Positions 45,684 through 57,499 of a stretch of DNA of 64,000 nucleotides are shown one piece after another. The stretch spans positions 3,968,001 to 4,032,000 of the forward strand of contig CP085825.1 of the NCBI GenBank assembly GCA_020809705.1. Direction: 5' to 3'. Both the position numbers and the translations under genes were made by a program. Source of the DNA: Calonectria ilicicola (Eukaryota; Ascomycota; Sordariomycetes; Hypocreales; Nectriaceae). Below the pieces are notes generated by a model. It did no database searches. It was not told where the DNA came from and worked only from the letters and a program-made list of their open reading frames with translations. Within the stretch, counting starts at the first letter, position 1; each line of letters opens with the position of its first letter.

Positions 45684-48600
45684 ATGCCCTCGACGGACAA
45701 TGCTCGTCGCTGGACTCGACGCCGAACTCAAGCCGACCTAACCATCAACACCTCATCCCTTGCGTCGTCGCTGCCCAGTCACGCCGCCCGCCTGCCGCCT
45801 CCACACACGCCGCCAGCAGACTGCAGGCCGTCGCCGGTTTTGTCTAAGTCACACCCCGATTCTGATAGTCGGGCGCTTAGATTACCTTCGTCCTCCCGCC
45901 ACACACATGAATCGTTTTTAGACAACCCGACTCCCGTCGAGGACGACATGGCCGATCGCCTACCTCGCATCACCACCCAGCGGGATTCGCACGACCTCTC
46001 GTTGTCGCCCCGAAACGTCACCCGTGACTCTCTGGTCACGAACATGCTATTGTCGCTCGACCAGTTTTCTATGGGACAACTGGGCGACAACTTTGGGCCT
46101 GGACCGAGATCACATACCTTCGACGACGCCGCGCCGCAATTTGGCGCCGCCGATCCCCAGAGGACTTGGACTTCCTCCTCCAACACCATAAACGGTGGCC
46201 GAACCAACAACGGGCACCAATACTCCTACTCGTCCGACCTCGAGGGTGACGACCCCTCCCGCCTCCCCCCCAGCCGCGGCCGACGAAGCAACAGCAGCTC
46301 CAACTTTCAGACAGGCTTCCGCCTCAACAGCGTGCGCGAGTCGGTGCCCCGAACTCAAACAGGACCTACGAGACCTCTGCACTCTCGTGGTGGTAAGCCC
46401 GGAAGCAAGAGCAGCAGCACCACGAGCGCCAGCATCGACGGCGGATACGCACAGGTTCTGGGAAGCCAGCGCTGGGGACGCGGTTACAATCGCCCTGCCA
46501 GCGTCTGCAGCCAAGCACCACCACCCGTGTCGTCGGGACCACCAGTCTCGCTGCAAAACAACATCGACCCGGCTCCCTTTCGCATCGAATTCTCAAACAC
46601 TTTCCTCGCAGACGAGTACGACGCGGCCCCGAATCCCACAATACCTCCCGGCCCTCGCCGTGGCTCTCCGGCCCCCGCGATGCAATCCGTCCCGCCTCCG
46701 CCTCCGGCGCCGCTCGATCCTCCACCCCTGGAGCACAAACGCAGCAGCCGATCCCTGCGCAGCGTTTCCGCCCGCAACAAGAGCGGCAATCTAAGAGAAA
46801 CAGCACCTCCTTCACTTCCAGTGCTGGACCTGGACTCTGCACCAGCACCCCATGTCGGTTACGAAAAGTCGAAAGACTTGGCCGTGCACGGCGGCTCTGG
46901 GCCTGCAGCCTCTCCTGCAGTTACGCCAGCGAAAGAGCGCCCTGGGTTTTTCAGAAGAGTTTTCGGGTCCAGGAGCAACTCGCACGGCAACCATGAAGTT
47001 GCCAGCTCTCCCCAGTCCCACACGGCGGCGGCAGTTGAGCAGCCTGCAGGTCACAAGCTTGCCCATAGCTCAACGCCTCCTTCCCGTGATCGTGATACAA
47101 CCTCTTCCCATTCCCACCACCCTGTCCTACAAAAGCGTCCCTCATCCTTTTTCCGCCGCCGCAAGAAGTCGGCCACCGAGGAGCCTCCACCATTGCCTAC
47201 CTTGATCCCCACACCACCAATGCCCAACGTCGCCCCCATCAATGTGTCCGCTGGAGGCGAGCGCGTTGTTCCTATGCCTGAGCCCAGTCCTGTGAGCAGC
47301 TTGCGTAAGGTGATGAATCCATATATCCGGACCGCCCCGAGCACATCTGCCGGCCAGGGTCCCTCGCCCTTGGCCGACATCTCCAATATCTCACCCAACC
47401 CTGATAGCGACAGGTTCGAGTATAAGAGGGGTTTCTCCCCAGACTACTCCCCTCCCCCCAATGCAGGCATCCGCCCCATCACAGATTCGGAGAACCACTA
47501 CGACCAGATGGACACGCCTTCGCGTTCGGCTCCCCAGCGCCCCAAGGCTGCACAGTCCCGAAACAATTCGTTTTTGGACCTTGATGGCCCGAGCGACAAC
47601 GAGCCGGCCCATGATGGCACTTTCAGCCAGAAGTCTAATGGTAGATCCAAGAATGCCTCTGGTGTTTCGACACCAAAGGCCCAAGATTCACCCGACCCGA
47701 ATGAGTACACTCTCACCAGCAATGGCTCCTTTAATCACAATAGGATCGAGCAAACTGATTCAGAAGATGATCGTTTGAATCTGGCTCTGCCGATTGAAGG
47801 GGCACGGTCGACCAGCCCGGGCCCGTCTGTGAGCACTGGCACCGATTACAAGTCGGCGCTCAGTGCTCCGCCGAGCGTCCGAATTGAGAGCTCTGGCGAC
47901 CCAAGCCCCAAGGTGTTGGGCACCTTTGACGCCATCAAGAATAAGGGCCTTGATGAGCCAGAGTTTGTCATCGGAGAGCCCACAGAAGATGATCGTCAGA
48001 AAGCTCAGAAGATTTATGATGGTAACGAGGACTTCATTGCCAAGGCCAAGGCCGCTTCGTGGATGGGAGAGGAAGGACCCATCAGACAGCGCACCCTTCA
48101 GGCATACATGGAGCTCTACGATTTTACCAACCAAAGCATTGTTTATGCCTTGCGGCAAGTATGTGGCCGCTTGGTGTTCCGCGCCGAGACACAGCAGGTC
48201 GATCGGATTCTGGTCGCTTTCTCCAAGCGATGGTGTGACTGCAACCCTAAACATGGCTTCAAGGCTACTGGTAAGAAGATGTTTTCGAGTTTTCTATTTC
48301 TTCATCTCTCGCTAACATCACGGCAGATGTCATTCATACCATCTGTTATTCAATTATGCTTCTAAATACCGATTTGCATGTGGCAGATATCGAGCACAAG
48401 ATGACCCGCGGCCAATTCGTCAAGAATACCATGGGAACAATTATTCAAGCCGTTAATGAATCAGTGCCAGATGCCTTCCATCGCCCGAGCGTTCTGCCTG
48501 ACAAGAACAGCTTGATGACCGGCGAGGAACATGAACCCCAAGAGCAGGATCGCAGATCATTCAGACACTCTTTCCGCCCCCCGCCACGCTTCGATGCTAG

Positions 48601-50284
48601 TGTGGTTGAGTTTGACGACGAGTGCGGACCATTGGTCAAGGCACCTTTCAATGGGTCTAGAAAAGCTTGGGAAGAGCAGATCGAGACTGTGCTCAAGGAC
48701 ATCTATGCATCGATTAGGGATGAGCGTCTACCCCTCTTTGGTGCCGAGCCAGAGAGAAACCTTACTCTGACACACTCCAACAGCGGTGGTCTCTCTGTCA
48801 AGGGCATGCTGAAGCGAACGCCTAGCGTTCTTAGTAAAGCGCCCTCTGAGAGTCAACTTTCTGTTCGTGGTCGCATTAACGAGAATGCTCGCAACAATAC
48901 AGCCAGATGGGTTTCCAAGAGCCGATCTCGAAACGGAATTGGTGCTCGTAATGGCTTTTCCTCGAGTCGCACAAGCTTCGATGACGGAAACTCAATCTGG
49001 AGCCCCGCGAGCTCCTCCGCCACGTGGAGCCGCCATTCCCTTGGCCGAACTCAAACTTCAGTTTCTCAAGACTCTTTCGGTTCGGCTATGCCTCGCGGCG
49101 ATTACCAGCAATCGATTGGGTTTGCGAACGCCTTGAGTCAAGCCATCATTCGAGATGAGGATCTGTATGGTGATGCCGCGCCCTCTATCCTGAGTGTGGA
49201 TATCCCAGTCTCTCAGCTTCTTGAAGACGACTCTCTTGAGCTTGCGGGTCCCCCGTGGGTCAAGGAAGGAATGGTCATTCATAAGCATCATCTCGATGGT
49301 GTGGATAAGAAAGCAAAGGATCGACAGTGGACTGAAGTGTTTGCTGTTATCCAGAAAGGTCAACTGAGCCTATTTTCTTTCACACCCACCAAGTCCATGC
49401 GACAAAAGAATCGGAAAAATGTGAATATTGTTGTGGGTGGTGGTAACTGGCAGGACAATGCCACTAATATGGGCACGTTCAACCTGAGACAAACACTCGC
49501 ATCAGCTCTCCCATCCCCTGGTTACTCTCGCTCTCGGCCCCATGTGTGGGCGCTGAGCCTTCCTACAGGCGCTGTTCATCTGTTCCATGTTGGCACGCCT
49601 GAGATTGGAAAGGAGTTTGTGAACACCGTCAACTACTGGAGCGCTCGCCTCAGCACACACCCGTTGGTCGGCGGAATAAGCAACATCGAGTACGGATGGA
49701 GTGATGCTATCGTGAACAATGCACTGGTCACGGTGATTAATGAGACTGGAAAGACCTCCCGACCCTGCAGCAGTGCAGCCCCTACAAGAAGATCAAGCGT
49801 TACCAGCGCCAGCTTCCGTGGGTCGAGCTTTGATCACATCACAAACACCTTTACGAACAACAGCGGTCAAGGGAAGCTTCCCGGTGATCGTATTAACATT
49901 TCTAACTGGTCTCCGCCAACTCAGAGCATGCGCCCCAGCAATAACTCTGAGGCAGAGCAGCTCGAGACTTTAGATGCTTATGTGAAGAGCATCGAGGCTG
50001 AGCTCCAAACACATAATCAACTCCGCAGCCCTATGCTCCTTGCATTCACTCCTCGGGGAGCCAATGCTAACAAGGCAATGGCTAACTGGGAGCGAAAGAG
50101 TGCATACCTGCTTAGGGAGATTGTCAAATTTAGAACTTATGTCGACTGCCTTCAGCAGGCCGAGTCGAGAAAGCAAGAAATATATTCAGAACGGGAGTTG
50201 GCCCAACGGGCAGCCCGAGGTGAACTGAGTGACGGAGACATGGATCTCAGCGGAGACGAGGGCGACATTACGCTGCGGCCATAA
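45684..50284 (+). CDS. Sec7-PH guanine-nucleotide exchange factor for ARF-type GTPases
   Basis: Two exons (45684-48270 and 48327-50284) with a 56-base intron (GTAAGA donor, GGCAG acceptor) give 1514 residues. The ATG at 45684 is the first in the frame. Residues 1 to about 765 are Ser/Pro/Arg-rich and look disordered. The Sec7 domain covers about 770-910; Glu835 in RAETQQVDRI is the glutamic finger that drives GDP release, and LNTDLH begins at 875. A PH domain follows at about 1171-1320 (WVKEGMVIHKHHLDG to NYWSARL). The C terminus has a coiled-coil-like helical part (QLETLDAYVKSIEAEL). The layout is that of the yeast Syt1/Yel1 group, which activates Arl1 or Arf3 at the Golgi or cell cortex. 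Which GTPase it serves is inferred only. Confidence 0.92.
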
Positions 50285-51173
50285 TTCAACCACTATATGT
50301 TGGCTCTGTTGGGATTGAGAGCCTGCATGACAGGCATGAAATTTGGAGTTGTCCTGCTTTGCCACGGCTGTTTAATCGGCCTTGATACCCTATGTCGATA
50401 CTGTTATTCACTTCTTTTATTGTACAAATAGGCTTTTTTTTTGCTCAGAAAAGCTGGGTTATTTAATGAGGATTACACGGGACGAATTCGAAGAATTCCT
50501 ACACACACAAAGATTTGGATAAAAGGCCAAGACTAGATTTCTTTAATGTATCAACGATGACAACCAAACACCGTCCGTTTCCAATATCAATCACTTGTGA
50601 ATGTTTTGACTGGATGACTTTTTACATCGTGTTCTGACATCATCCTGGCAGGGCCTCGCTAGCGCCAAAACTAGCCATAGTTTGGATGCAAGTAAACAAT
50701 TGCCTTTTATGCATAAGGGTCCTCCTCTATTGTAAACAGGGTGTAATTAGCTTGGATTTACACCGCCTCTTTAAATTAGGCCCATGTTAGTGTTAAATAA
50801 GAATAGTTGCTTGTATGATACGGCAGCGGATTCCAGTTTATCGTAACGTGACATTACCCCATTTACATTTGATTGGCTACTGACAAGGAGTAGCCATGTA
50901 TCCTTTTACTGGATCGAGTTGCATCGTTCATAGTAACGTTGTTACACAGGTATTGATTGGTGGAACAAATTATATAAAATAAAATTTAATCAAAAGAGTC
51001 ATTATCATATAGCCCAAGTAGACCGTTTAACCCATTCCTACTGGCGGATTGTCATACAGAACCCCAATAATCACGTATCCCCCAAAACGGTTTCGGATAC
51101 TTGTCTACCGGCATCCCGACGTGGGCCAAAAAAAAAAAAAACACGCCAATAGTCACTTCGCGTTTGAAATCGC
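50285..51173. other. Spacer between convergent genes, AT-rich
   Basis: 889 bases between the stop codons of the Sec7 gene and the secreted nuclease. AT-rich, with a poly-A run near 51128-51140 and a GTAACGTTGTTAC near-palindrome near 50933. No gene seen. Confidence 0.5.
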
Positions 51174-51983
51174 TTAGCAGGTGTTGAGCATGCTCGTGAG
51201 AGCAGTCTTCTCGGCGCTGGTGATGGTAAGACCCCAGTAGCTCTTGACGGCGACCCAGCTGCTGGCGTACTTGCAGTAGAAGCTGCTCAGCGGGGGCTTC
51301 CAGGAGTCGGGGCTCTTGTCGCTCTTGGACTGGTTGACGTTGTCGGTCACAGCCCAGAGCTGAGGGCGAGTGAGGTCGTTGGCAAATTCCTGGCGCTTGG
51401 CAGTGGTCCAGCTAGCAGCACCGGACTTTGGAGAAAAATGTCAGTGACCAGCGATATAAGAATGGGCGGTTTCTTTTGTCACTTACGATCCAGGCATTCT
51501 TAAGGGGAACCATGTGATCAATATCGACATCACTGGCAGCGGTCCAGGTAGCGCCGTCGTAGGGGCTGAACCACGACCCAGAGGTGGAAGCACATGCGCT
51601 GTTGGTCACGACGTTGGTACCATCTCGCTTGAGGACGGTTTCCCTATTGGGACGGTTAGTGAGGAGCTCCATTGACCGTGGGTAGCATTCGGGATACTAT
51701 ACCGAGTGTTGCAGGTTCCGGAGATGGTGATCCAATGAGGGAACAGATCGCGGTCGTAAGTGTCAGTGTTGGTGCTGGCGGCAACGGTCAAAGCTGCGAG
51801 CTGCGACTTGGCGGTAGATGCACTGGGGATGCCACCCTATTGATCAGGATGAGAGATTAGAATATTTTCTAAGAAACATTGTATATAAAACGGAGGATTG
51901 TTTGGTTGTTTACTTACAGGCTCAGGGAAGGGAGCGGCGATGACGCCGGAGATGGCGAAAAGAGCAGCGACGGCGACCTTCAT
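51174..51983 (-). CDS. Secreted HNH nuclease (DUF1524/GmrSD-like)
   Basis: Four exons (51918-51983, 51703-51836, 51487-51643, 51174-51425) give 202 residues. Introns are 59-81 bases with GTAAGT or GTATAG donors. The first 17 residues are a clear signal peptide (MKVAVAALFAISGVIAA), so the mature protein is secreted. The core has RDLFPHWITISGTCNTR, then DVDIDHMVPLKNAW with Asp109-His110 as the catalytic start of the HNH site, then NVNQSKSDKSPDSW, which completes the beta-beta-alpha-metal fold. Cysteines at Cys63, in NSACAST, in FYCKY and at the C terminus could form two disulfides. Family members degrade DNA non-specifically outside the cell. A nutritional (phosphate or nucleoside scavenging) or antagonistic role is possible; neither is shown by sequence. 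The stop is followed by the convergent Sec7 gene's 3' flank. Confidence 0.92.
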
Positions 51984-52902
51984 TTTCGATTGAGTCTTGC
52001 TTTTGTGACACTTGAGGCTGGCTTGAGAGTACAGGATGGAGAGACGATGCGGCCTTGGGTTGAATTTATATCCGATTGAGTCTCGTTCATGTTGAACCAT
52101 CAATTAATGCTTCGTGAATGCCAAGCTTGGTTGAGCGGCTAGGATTGGAAGTCGCCCGAGTCCAATCTGCGCCTCTCCCCTTGCAGTCACCGAGCTGCCG
52201 TATTGCGAGATGTTCCGCGCGATGGTTTGTCGATCCTCAGAGCACGAGGGCCTGTGATAGGCATTTGTTGTTTCTTATCACAGGCGGAGAGGGTACCCAT
52301 ATGCGTTGGTTTGCAGGGCAGGGAAACATCCGAGCCCACTCTCCCGCCGTTTTGGCTTGGAATGCCGATACGTGCCCGCAGGCCAAGACCCCAGGGGCAC
52401 TGCGAATGCCCTCCAGTGAGCGGCTGCGGCACGGCCACGGTGCTACTGTGCTCCGGACGCCTCGGATGATCTGGCTGCAGTTTATTCGGCTTTAGCCTCT
52501 GGGGCCTTTGTGGGGATGCTGGCCAACCTGCCTAATGTAGCAATTGAGGCGCGGGAGTGAGACAGCGCCTGTGTGGCCATGGGGCGTGGGGATCCTTGTC
52601 GCGATCACCTTTCAACGTCGGGCTTGGGAGTAGAAAACGGTAAGCTGAACTCTATCTCGAAATGGGTTCTCTTCACGCCAGGCACAGAAAGCCTAACGAA
52701 TACCATTCGTTTCATTGGTGGCCAAATACGATGCGCAACGATGCGATACGGCATGCTTGGTGAGGGCATCTAATCCGTGGACCCTACCGAGGCAAAAAGC
52801 GTTAGCACCAGCCGTCTCACTGCCGTCTTACGCTCAAGTCTTACATCTGATTGGAGCGCAGTCCGAATCCTTTGACCAACCATAATTCATTTGATGCAGG
52901 TG
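51984..52902. other. Intergenic, promoter of the secreted nuclease
   Basis: No gene seen. The first ~200 bases are the promoter of the nuclease; a TATA-like TTTATAT-type stretch lies near 52066. Confidence 0.45.
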
Positions 52903-53108
52903 TACAGTACCCTGCCTACCTTTTCCCGCCATCTTTTAGCCAGATTATAAATAAATAATTATTATATAAATTAAGTAAATAAGTAATTTATATATAAAGC
53001 TTATCAATACTTATTTATTTATTTTTTTAAACCACTAAGCTGATACCTTCAGGTGGTTGAGTTTTAAGGTGAGGAAGTCACAGGGGCACAATCTAGGGGT
53101 GTATTGTA
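52903..53108. mobile_element. MITE-like element, copy B
   Basis: 206 bases starting at TACAGTAC and ending at GTATTGTA. The right end, read in reverse complement, is ACAATACACCCCTAGATTGT, close to the end of the copy at 63706. The core from CCAGATTATAAATAAATAA through TATATAAAGCTTAT and ATTTATTTATTT to GGTGGTTGAGTT is nearly the same as in copy A. TA flanks both ends. There is no coding capacity. Confidence 0.7.
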
Positions 53109-55681
53109 ATTCGCAGGGTGGTCTTGTCCTGCGTCGTGCGCCGGGAACTTTTGTCAGGACGAGACGATCAGGGTCTGTTCCTTTTGCCGCGTCGGTAGAA
53201 GTGCCTTTGGAGCTGCTAGCTAGGCCTTATAAAGAGCACTGATTGGCCGCACTCTGTATCGAGGCACATCGGGCAATGTCTGGAATCGTCCCTGTTGCAA
53301 CCCAATCTAGCCCCTCACAGATCTACCCAGTACTCGATTATCGCAGAATCACGAGCGATAGGCCGACATCGTGATAAGCAAGCTTGGGGTCACGCGACAC
53401 TATTTGGAACGCCATTCCTCGCTTCGGGCCGCTTAGGAAGGTAGAACATCGTTTTCGACGCATCGAGACTGTATTGCCCGCCGGGGCAGGCCGGCGGCAT
53501 CGATTGCGCTGATTCGAATAGGAATCGAGCCGGCGGCGGCAGAAGCGAGGAGATTCGAAGGAATTTGCCATGTCTTGGACAGACTAAACGACATCATTCG
53601 GCCGGAGAGGATTCGGAGTGGTTCTTATCGGAATGATTCTGGTATCCTAGCGTGGTTTTATTCGATCAGCTTAAGAACAGCAGCTTGGTCCGACATCTGT
53701 GATTCAAGAGGAGCCATCACCATTGCCTTCGTTAGTTTACGTGTACTGACCATCCGCTCTCAAATATTTGATTTGAGACCGATCGAATATCTCCAACCAA
53801 GGGAATTTGACGCAGTGTTTATTGCAGATGGGCAAAGATTCGCGATACTATACATGACTGGATCATGCTCGCCATATTTGCACCTATGGTACTTGTTACT
53901 TTTATCCAAGCTATTTTTCTGAATCAAATTATCAGCAGAAACAAGACTGAACTCATGGCGAAGATCATGGAAGGGATTTCTTCATACGTGGTGCCAACCA
54001 TAGAGCTCGTGGCTTCAGGAGATAGCATAAGAAATCCTAGCTACCCATGTTCAAGCTGCCAATAGATCGTAGTTATCGGTGACTGGGGGTGTTTGGAACG
54101 ACGGTCTGATAGATTTCTCCAAGTGGTGTGTCAAGGGCCAAAGCACTACCCACACCACCTACGCGGAGCGCCTTTCAGACAAAGAAGCAGCATACTGTAG
54201 ATATGGAATACTCTTCGGGGTTTCTTAGTGGGAAAGTTCTTTGTTTGGCACTGCGAATGCGAAGCGTGCTGGAAATACACAATCGTGAGGTTTTGATCTG
54301 CGCCGCTGACCGAGGCCTTGTTTTGGACTTTTTGTGCTCACTGAAGCAACGCCGATCGACGGTTTATTCTTGTGTCTGCTCAGCTGCATATACTGTGATT
54401 TGCCTAGAGGCTGTTAGAAAATTGTCAGTTTGCACATGGCGGAAGGGAGTAGGATTAACGTGCCAGGGTGATCTGGGGTAGGGGCCGGGGTGTACCCGTC
54501 CAAAGCAGGGCTGTTTCTTGGTTGAGCACAATAAGAGCAATGATTCATTGCTAATGTCCGTATATGGTGACATATTTATCCTGTTGTGGTTCTGAAATCG
54601 GGATAGACCATGAGTGATCAACACTCGCTCGGGTGGTCTATTGTCGACGCAGACTGTGCTTGACTCCTCTCTTGGGCGAAAGAAAGTATGCTGACGACAG
54701 GGGCGAGTAATGTTTCAAGATTCGGATCAAGGGGTTGATGCAGAAACATGTGGTGTCCCACTTTGGAGCAGGAGAGCGTGGTCGCCAAGGAGTCTGGCCT
54801 GCACTTTCTGTTGACATTGAACAAAGACTGTCTTGGCGCATAGAAATCCCTGCCATTTCCATATTTCTCCCTAAAAAGCACACGCTCCTTCCTACCCCGC
54901 ATTCTTTACGCGTCAAGGAGTGGGGAAAGAGCGTATAGGATGATGCTTCATGGAGGACGAAGTGGGCAACAGAACATGATACGTTAATAGATATGAACCG
55001 AAACCCGATAACGTAGGGACGAAACAAGGTAAATATACTTGTGTGGTGATTTTATCTTGTGTTTATTGTACATATGCCTACTTTGGGGTTGTAATAGCGA
55101 TACGTGCTGCTGTCCAGGGGTCTCGCAGGCAACGTAGGTGACGCTGTTTGCTAGGCCGCCTTCTGGAGAGTTTCCTAATCACACTAGCTCACGTGAATAA
55201 GTAGTTTAACTCCTAGAGGCTGGGTATATCCACGGTGGTAGAGGATGGACTGACGATGTGTTTGATTTTTAGCAGATATTAGAACAGGAGCTTGCTGGAA
55301 GGAGAAAGGGGCAGGGAGCAATACCACCAAGTAGAATGATAAGTAAAGCAAGCCCTAATGATCCTAGGAGAGGAGCCTAAGCTCTGAAAATGTCCCAGAC
55401 CCGAGAAGGCTTCTTATTGGCAGACCCTAAAGTCTTCCTCCGCTGCAGCCCTAATAGCAAACAGAGAGGACTCAGGCAACCCTAAGTCTCTGGAATAAAC
55501 TCCTCGCGCATTAGCTCTTCTTCCTCACTTCTCTTCTCCTTCGCATCTTAGCCTCTCAAACCCCTTTCTCAGCACGAGTTTTCCCCCAACTTCTTCCTCA
55601 AGGTCTCCACGTGTGTACACTCGTTCGTCAGCTTCATCCCAGGAAAAGAAAACCAAAAGCAAGAAGCAGCAGCAAAGGCAA
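53109..55681. other. Intergenic, no gene seen
   Basis: About 2.6 kb with short frames only, none recognisable. Some frames between 53300 and 54700 look like decayed coding sequence in composition, but I could not identify a source. The last few hundred bases are the promoter and pyrimidine-rich leader of the F-box/ankyrin gene. Confidence 0.4.
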
Positions 55682-57031
55682 ATGGACGAACAATACGGGC
55701 CCTCAAGATTAGAGAGTTGCCCCCCTGAAGTCCAAAGCTACATCTTCCAAGCGCTGGACGTCAGAAGCCTCGCTGCAGTATGCCGTGTCTCTCGGGTGCT
55801 ATTTCAGGAAGCATCACGTCAATTGTTTAAAGCAGACGCGCAATCGACTACCCCTCGTGCTATCAAATGGGCTGCCAAAAATGCCTTGGACGAGAGGGGT
55901 GTTCGAATCATCCAACTTTCTGTTCAAGCGGGCGGCAACGTTCACTTCAAATACAACAAGGAGTCTAGAATGCATCCAATTAAGCAATGCACCGCCCTCC
56001 ACATGGCCACTTCGGTTCGGAACATCTTTGCCATCGAAGAACTTCTTCGCCAAGGAGTTAAACCTGATGTTACTTCTGTCTCTGGGAAATACGGCCCTGG
56101 TCCTTTCGATAATCGCCACCACACACTGACCAACGTCTTTCACAGCACACACGACTGGTTCCCACTTGCCACTCCCCTTTTCTACAGGGACTGGGACATC
56201 TGTTCAATTTTCATCCAAGCTGGAGCTCCAGTTTTGCTCACAAAACCAACCATGAATGAGCACTCGATCGGAGCGGGTCGAATAAAGACCGCTCTCACAG
56301 TCTTCCATGCGGCAGCCCTCGTGGATTATATGCCGATCATTGACATTTTTGCCAAGCGGTTTCCAGATTCTCTTGACTATAGAACGCCTGATCACTATCT
56401 GTACACTCCTCTTCATCTCGCCGCAAAATGTGGCACCGAAACTGCACTTAACAACTTGGTGAAGCGAGGGTGTCATGTCGATGCCTTCGACAGCAGCGGG
56501 TATACCCCACTGTGGCATGCCATCGGGCAGGCAATGACTGCACTTGATCCCAATAAGCGGAAAGAAGCTTTTTCAAAGGTTCGTGCTCTGATAGACAATG
56601 GGGCAGATGTCAACCTCCACCAGAACAACGTCGAGGGGCAGACTCTGCTCATGAGCGTGGCAGTTGGGGCTCGCTATTACTGGATCGATGCTCATAGCAA
56701 CATCAAATCTTTGGTTGAACTTTTGATGAAAAAAGGGGCAAATATCAATGACACCAACTCGTACGGAGCGACTACTCTCACTGAATTCTGCATCGCCATC
56801 AGGATGAGTGGGACACCAGCCATGGTAGACTTCCTTTGTCGGCTCGTCACTGAATATGGAGCTGATCCGAACATCCCACGCAGGCTGGGGAGTATTGGCA
56901 GACTCCAAAGCCCGATGCATATGCTCATCGAGAAAGAGAAGTTTTGCCCAAACTTTGAGAAGGCAGGAGCTCGCATCCGCCAGGATGAGATTGTGGACGT
57001 CTTTGAAAGATGGGCTAGGTATTCTCACTAG
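55682..57031 (+). CDS. F-box/ankyrin-repeat protein, upstream part up to an in-frame TAG
   Basis: Frame from the ATG at 55682 to a TAG at 57029-57031, 449 residues. An F-box-like motif is at residues about 10-50 (LESCPPEVQSYIFQALDVRSLAAVCRV, given here only as its key ends LESCPPEV and LAAVCRV). Ankyrin-type units follow: TALHMATSV...LLRQGVKPDV, TPLHLAAKCGTETALNNLVKRG, GYTPLWHA, LIDNGADVNL, LLMKKGANIN and YGADPNI. F-box proteins link substrates to an SCF ubiquitin ligase; ankyrin repeats bind the target. The same frame continues for 156 codons after the TAG with ankyrin-like sequence, so either the gene is broken by one nonsense change or a 99-base in-frame intron (57019-57117, GTATTC to TCTAG) removes it. 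Confidence 0.7.
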   Translation: MDEQYGPSRLESCPPEVQSYIFQALDVRSLAAVCRVSRVLFQEASRQLFKADAQSTTPRAIKWAAKNALDERGVRIIQLSVQAGGNVHFKYNKESRMHPIKQCTALHMATSVRNIFAIEELLRQGVKPDVTSVSGKYGPGPFDNRHHTLTNVFHSTHDWFPLATPLFYRDWDICSIFIQAGAPVLLTKPTMNEHSIGAGRIKTALTVFHAAALVDYMPIIDIFAKRFPDSLDYRTPDHYLYTPLHLAAKCGTETALNNLVKRGCHVDAFDSSGYTPLWHAIGQAMTALDPNKRKEAFSKVRALIDNGADVNLHQNNVEGQTLLMSVAVGARYYWIDAHSNIKSLVELLMKKGANINDTNSYGATTLTEFCIAIRMSGTPAMVDFLCRLVTEYGADPNIPRRLGSIGRLQSPMHMLIEKEKFCPNFEKAGARIRQDEIVDVFERWARYSH

Positions 57032-57499
57032 AAGAACGGATACGACATTTTCGGACACCACGAAGAAGACATCCCCATGGAGAATATTCATAAGATTTTC
57101 ATGCGGTCTCTTTCTAGCAAAAACAGACGAGTCTTTGAAGAATTGAGAGATCGTTATTTCATAGACGAGATGGAAGAGGTCCTGTGGGAGCATCTGTCGG
57201 ATTGTCCCGGATCTGTCGGAGACTTTGCCCAACGTCTCACTTTTGATCCCAACTATCTGCATATGGACGAGATGGGCTTCATTCACCTTGTTTTTCACAA
57301 GTTGCGAAAGTCCAATACCTACAGCGAAACAGCAGCGTGCAGCGATGTCAAATTCCTACTCCAAAAGGGCACAGATCTCACGCTCGAGAATAAGGACGGG
57401 TGTAGCGGCTGGGATCTTGCGACGGCCTATCAACTCAAGTACCCATTTCTGTATAAGATCATCTCTAAGCACCAAAATAGCTCCGAGGTCACGAAATAG
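57032..57499 (+). pseudogene. In-frame continuation of the F-box/ankyrin gene after the TAG
   Basis: Starts directly after the TAG in the same reading frame and stays open to TAG at 57497-57499. It contains a further ankyrin-like unit (VKFLLQKGTDLTLENKDG, then GWDLATAYQLKYPFLYKII). The lack of any frame change argues that it belongs to the gene upstream. If the 99-base intron is real, exon 2 starts at 57118 and the whole protein is 572 residues. The GTATTC donor is weak and I see no good branch site, so a nonsense mutation is also likely. Confidence 0.6.

Noticed and set aside
53338..54624. Possible decayed transposon or gene remnant
   Set aside because: Several short frames but no recognisable reverse transcriptase, integrase or transposase motif and no terminal repeats found.
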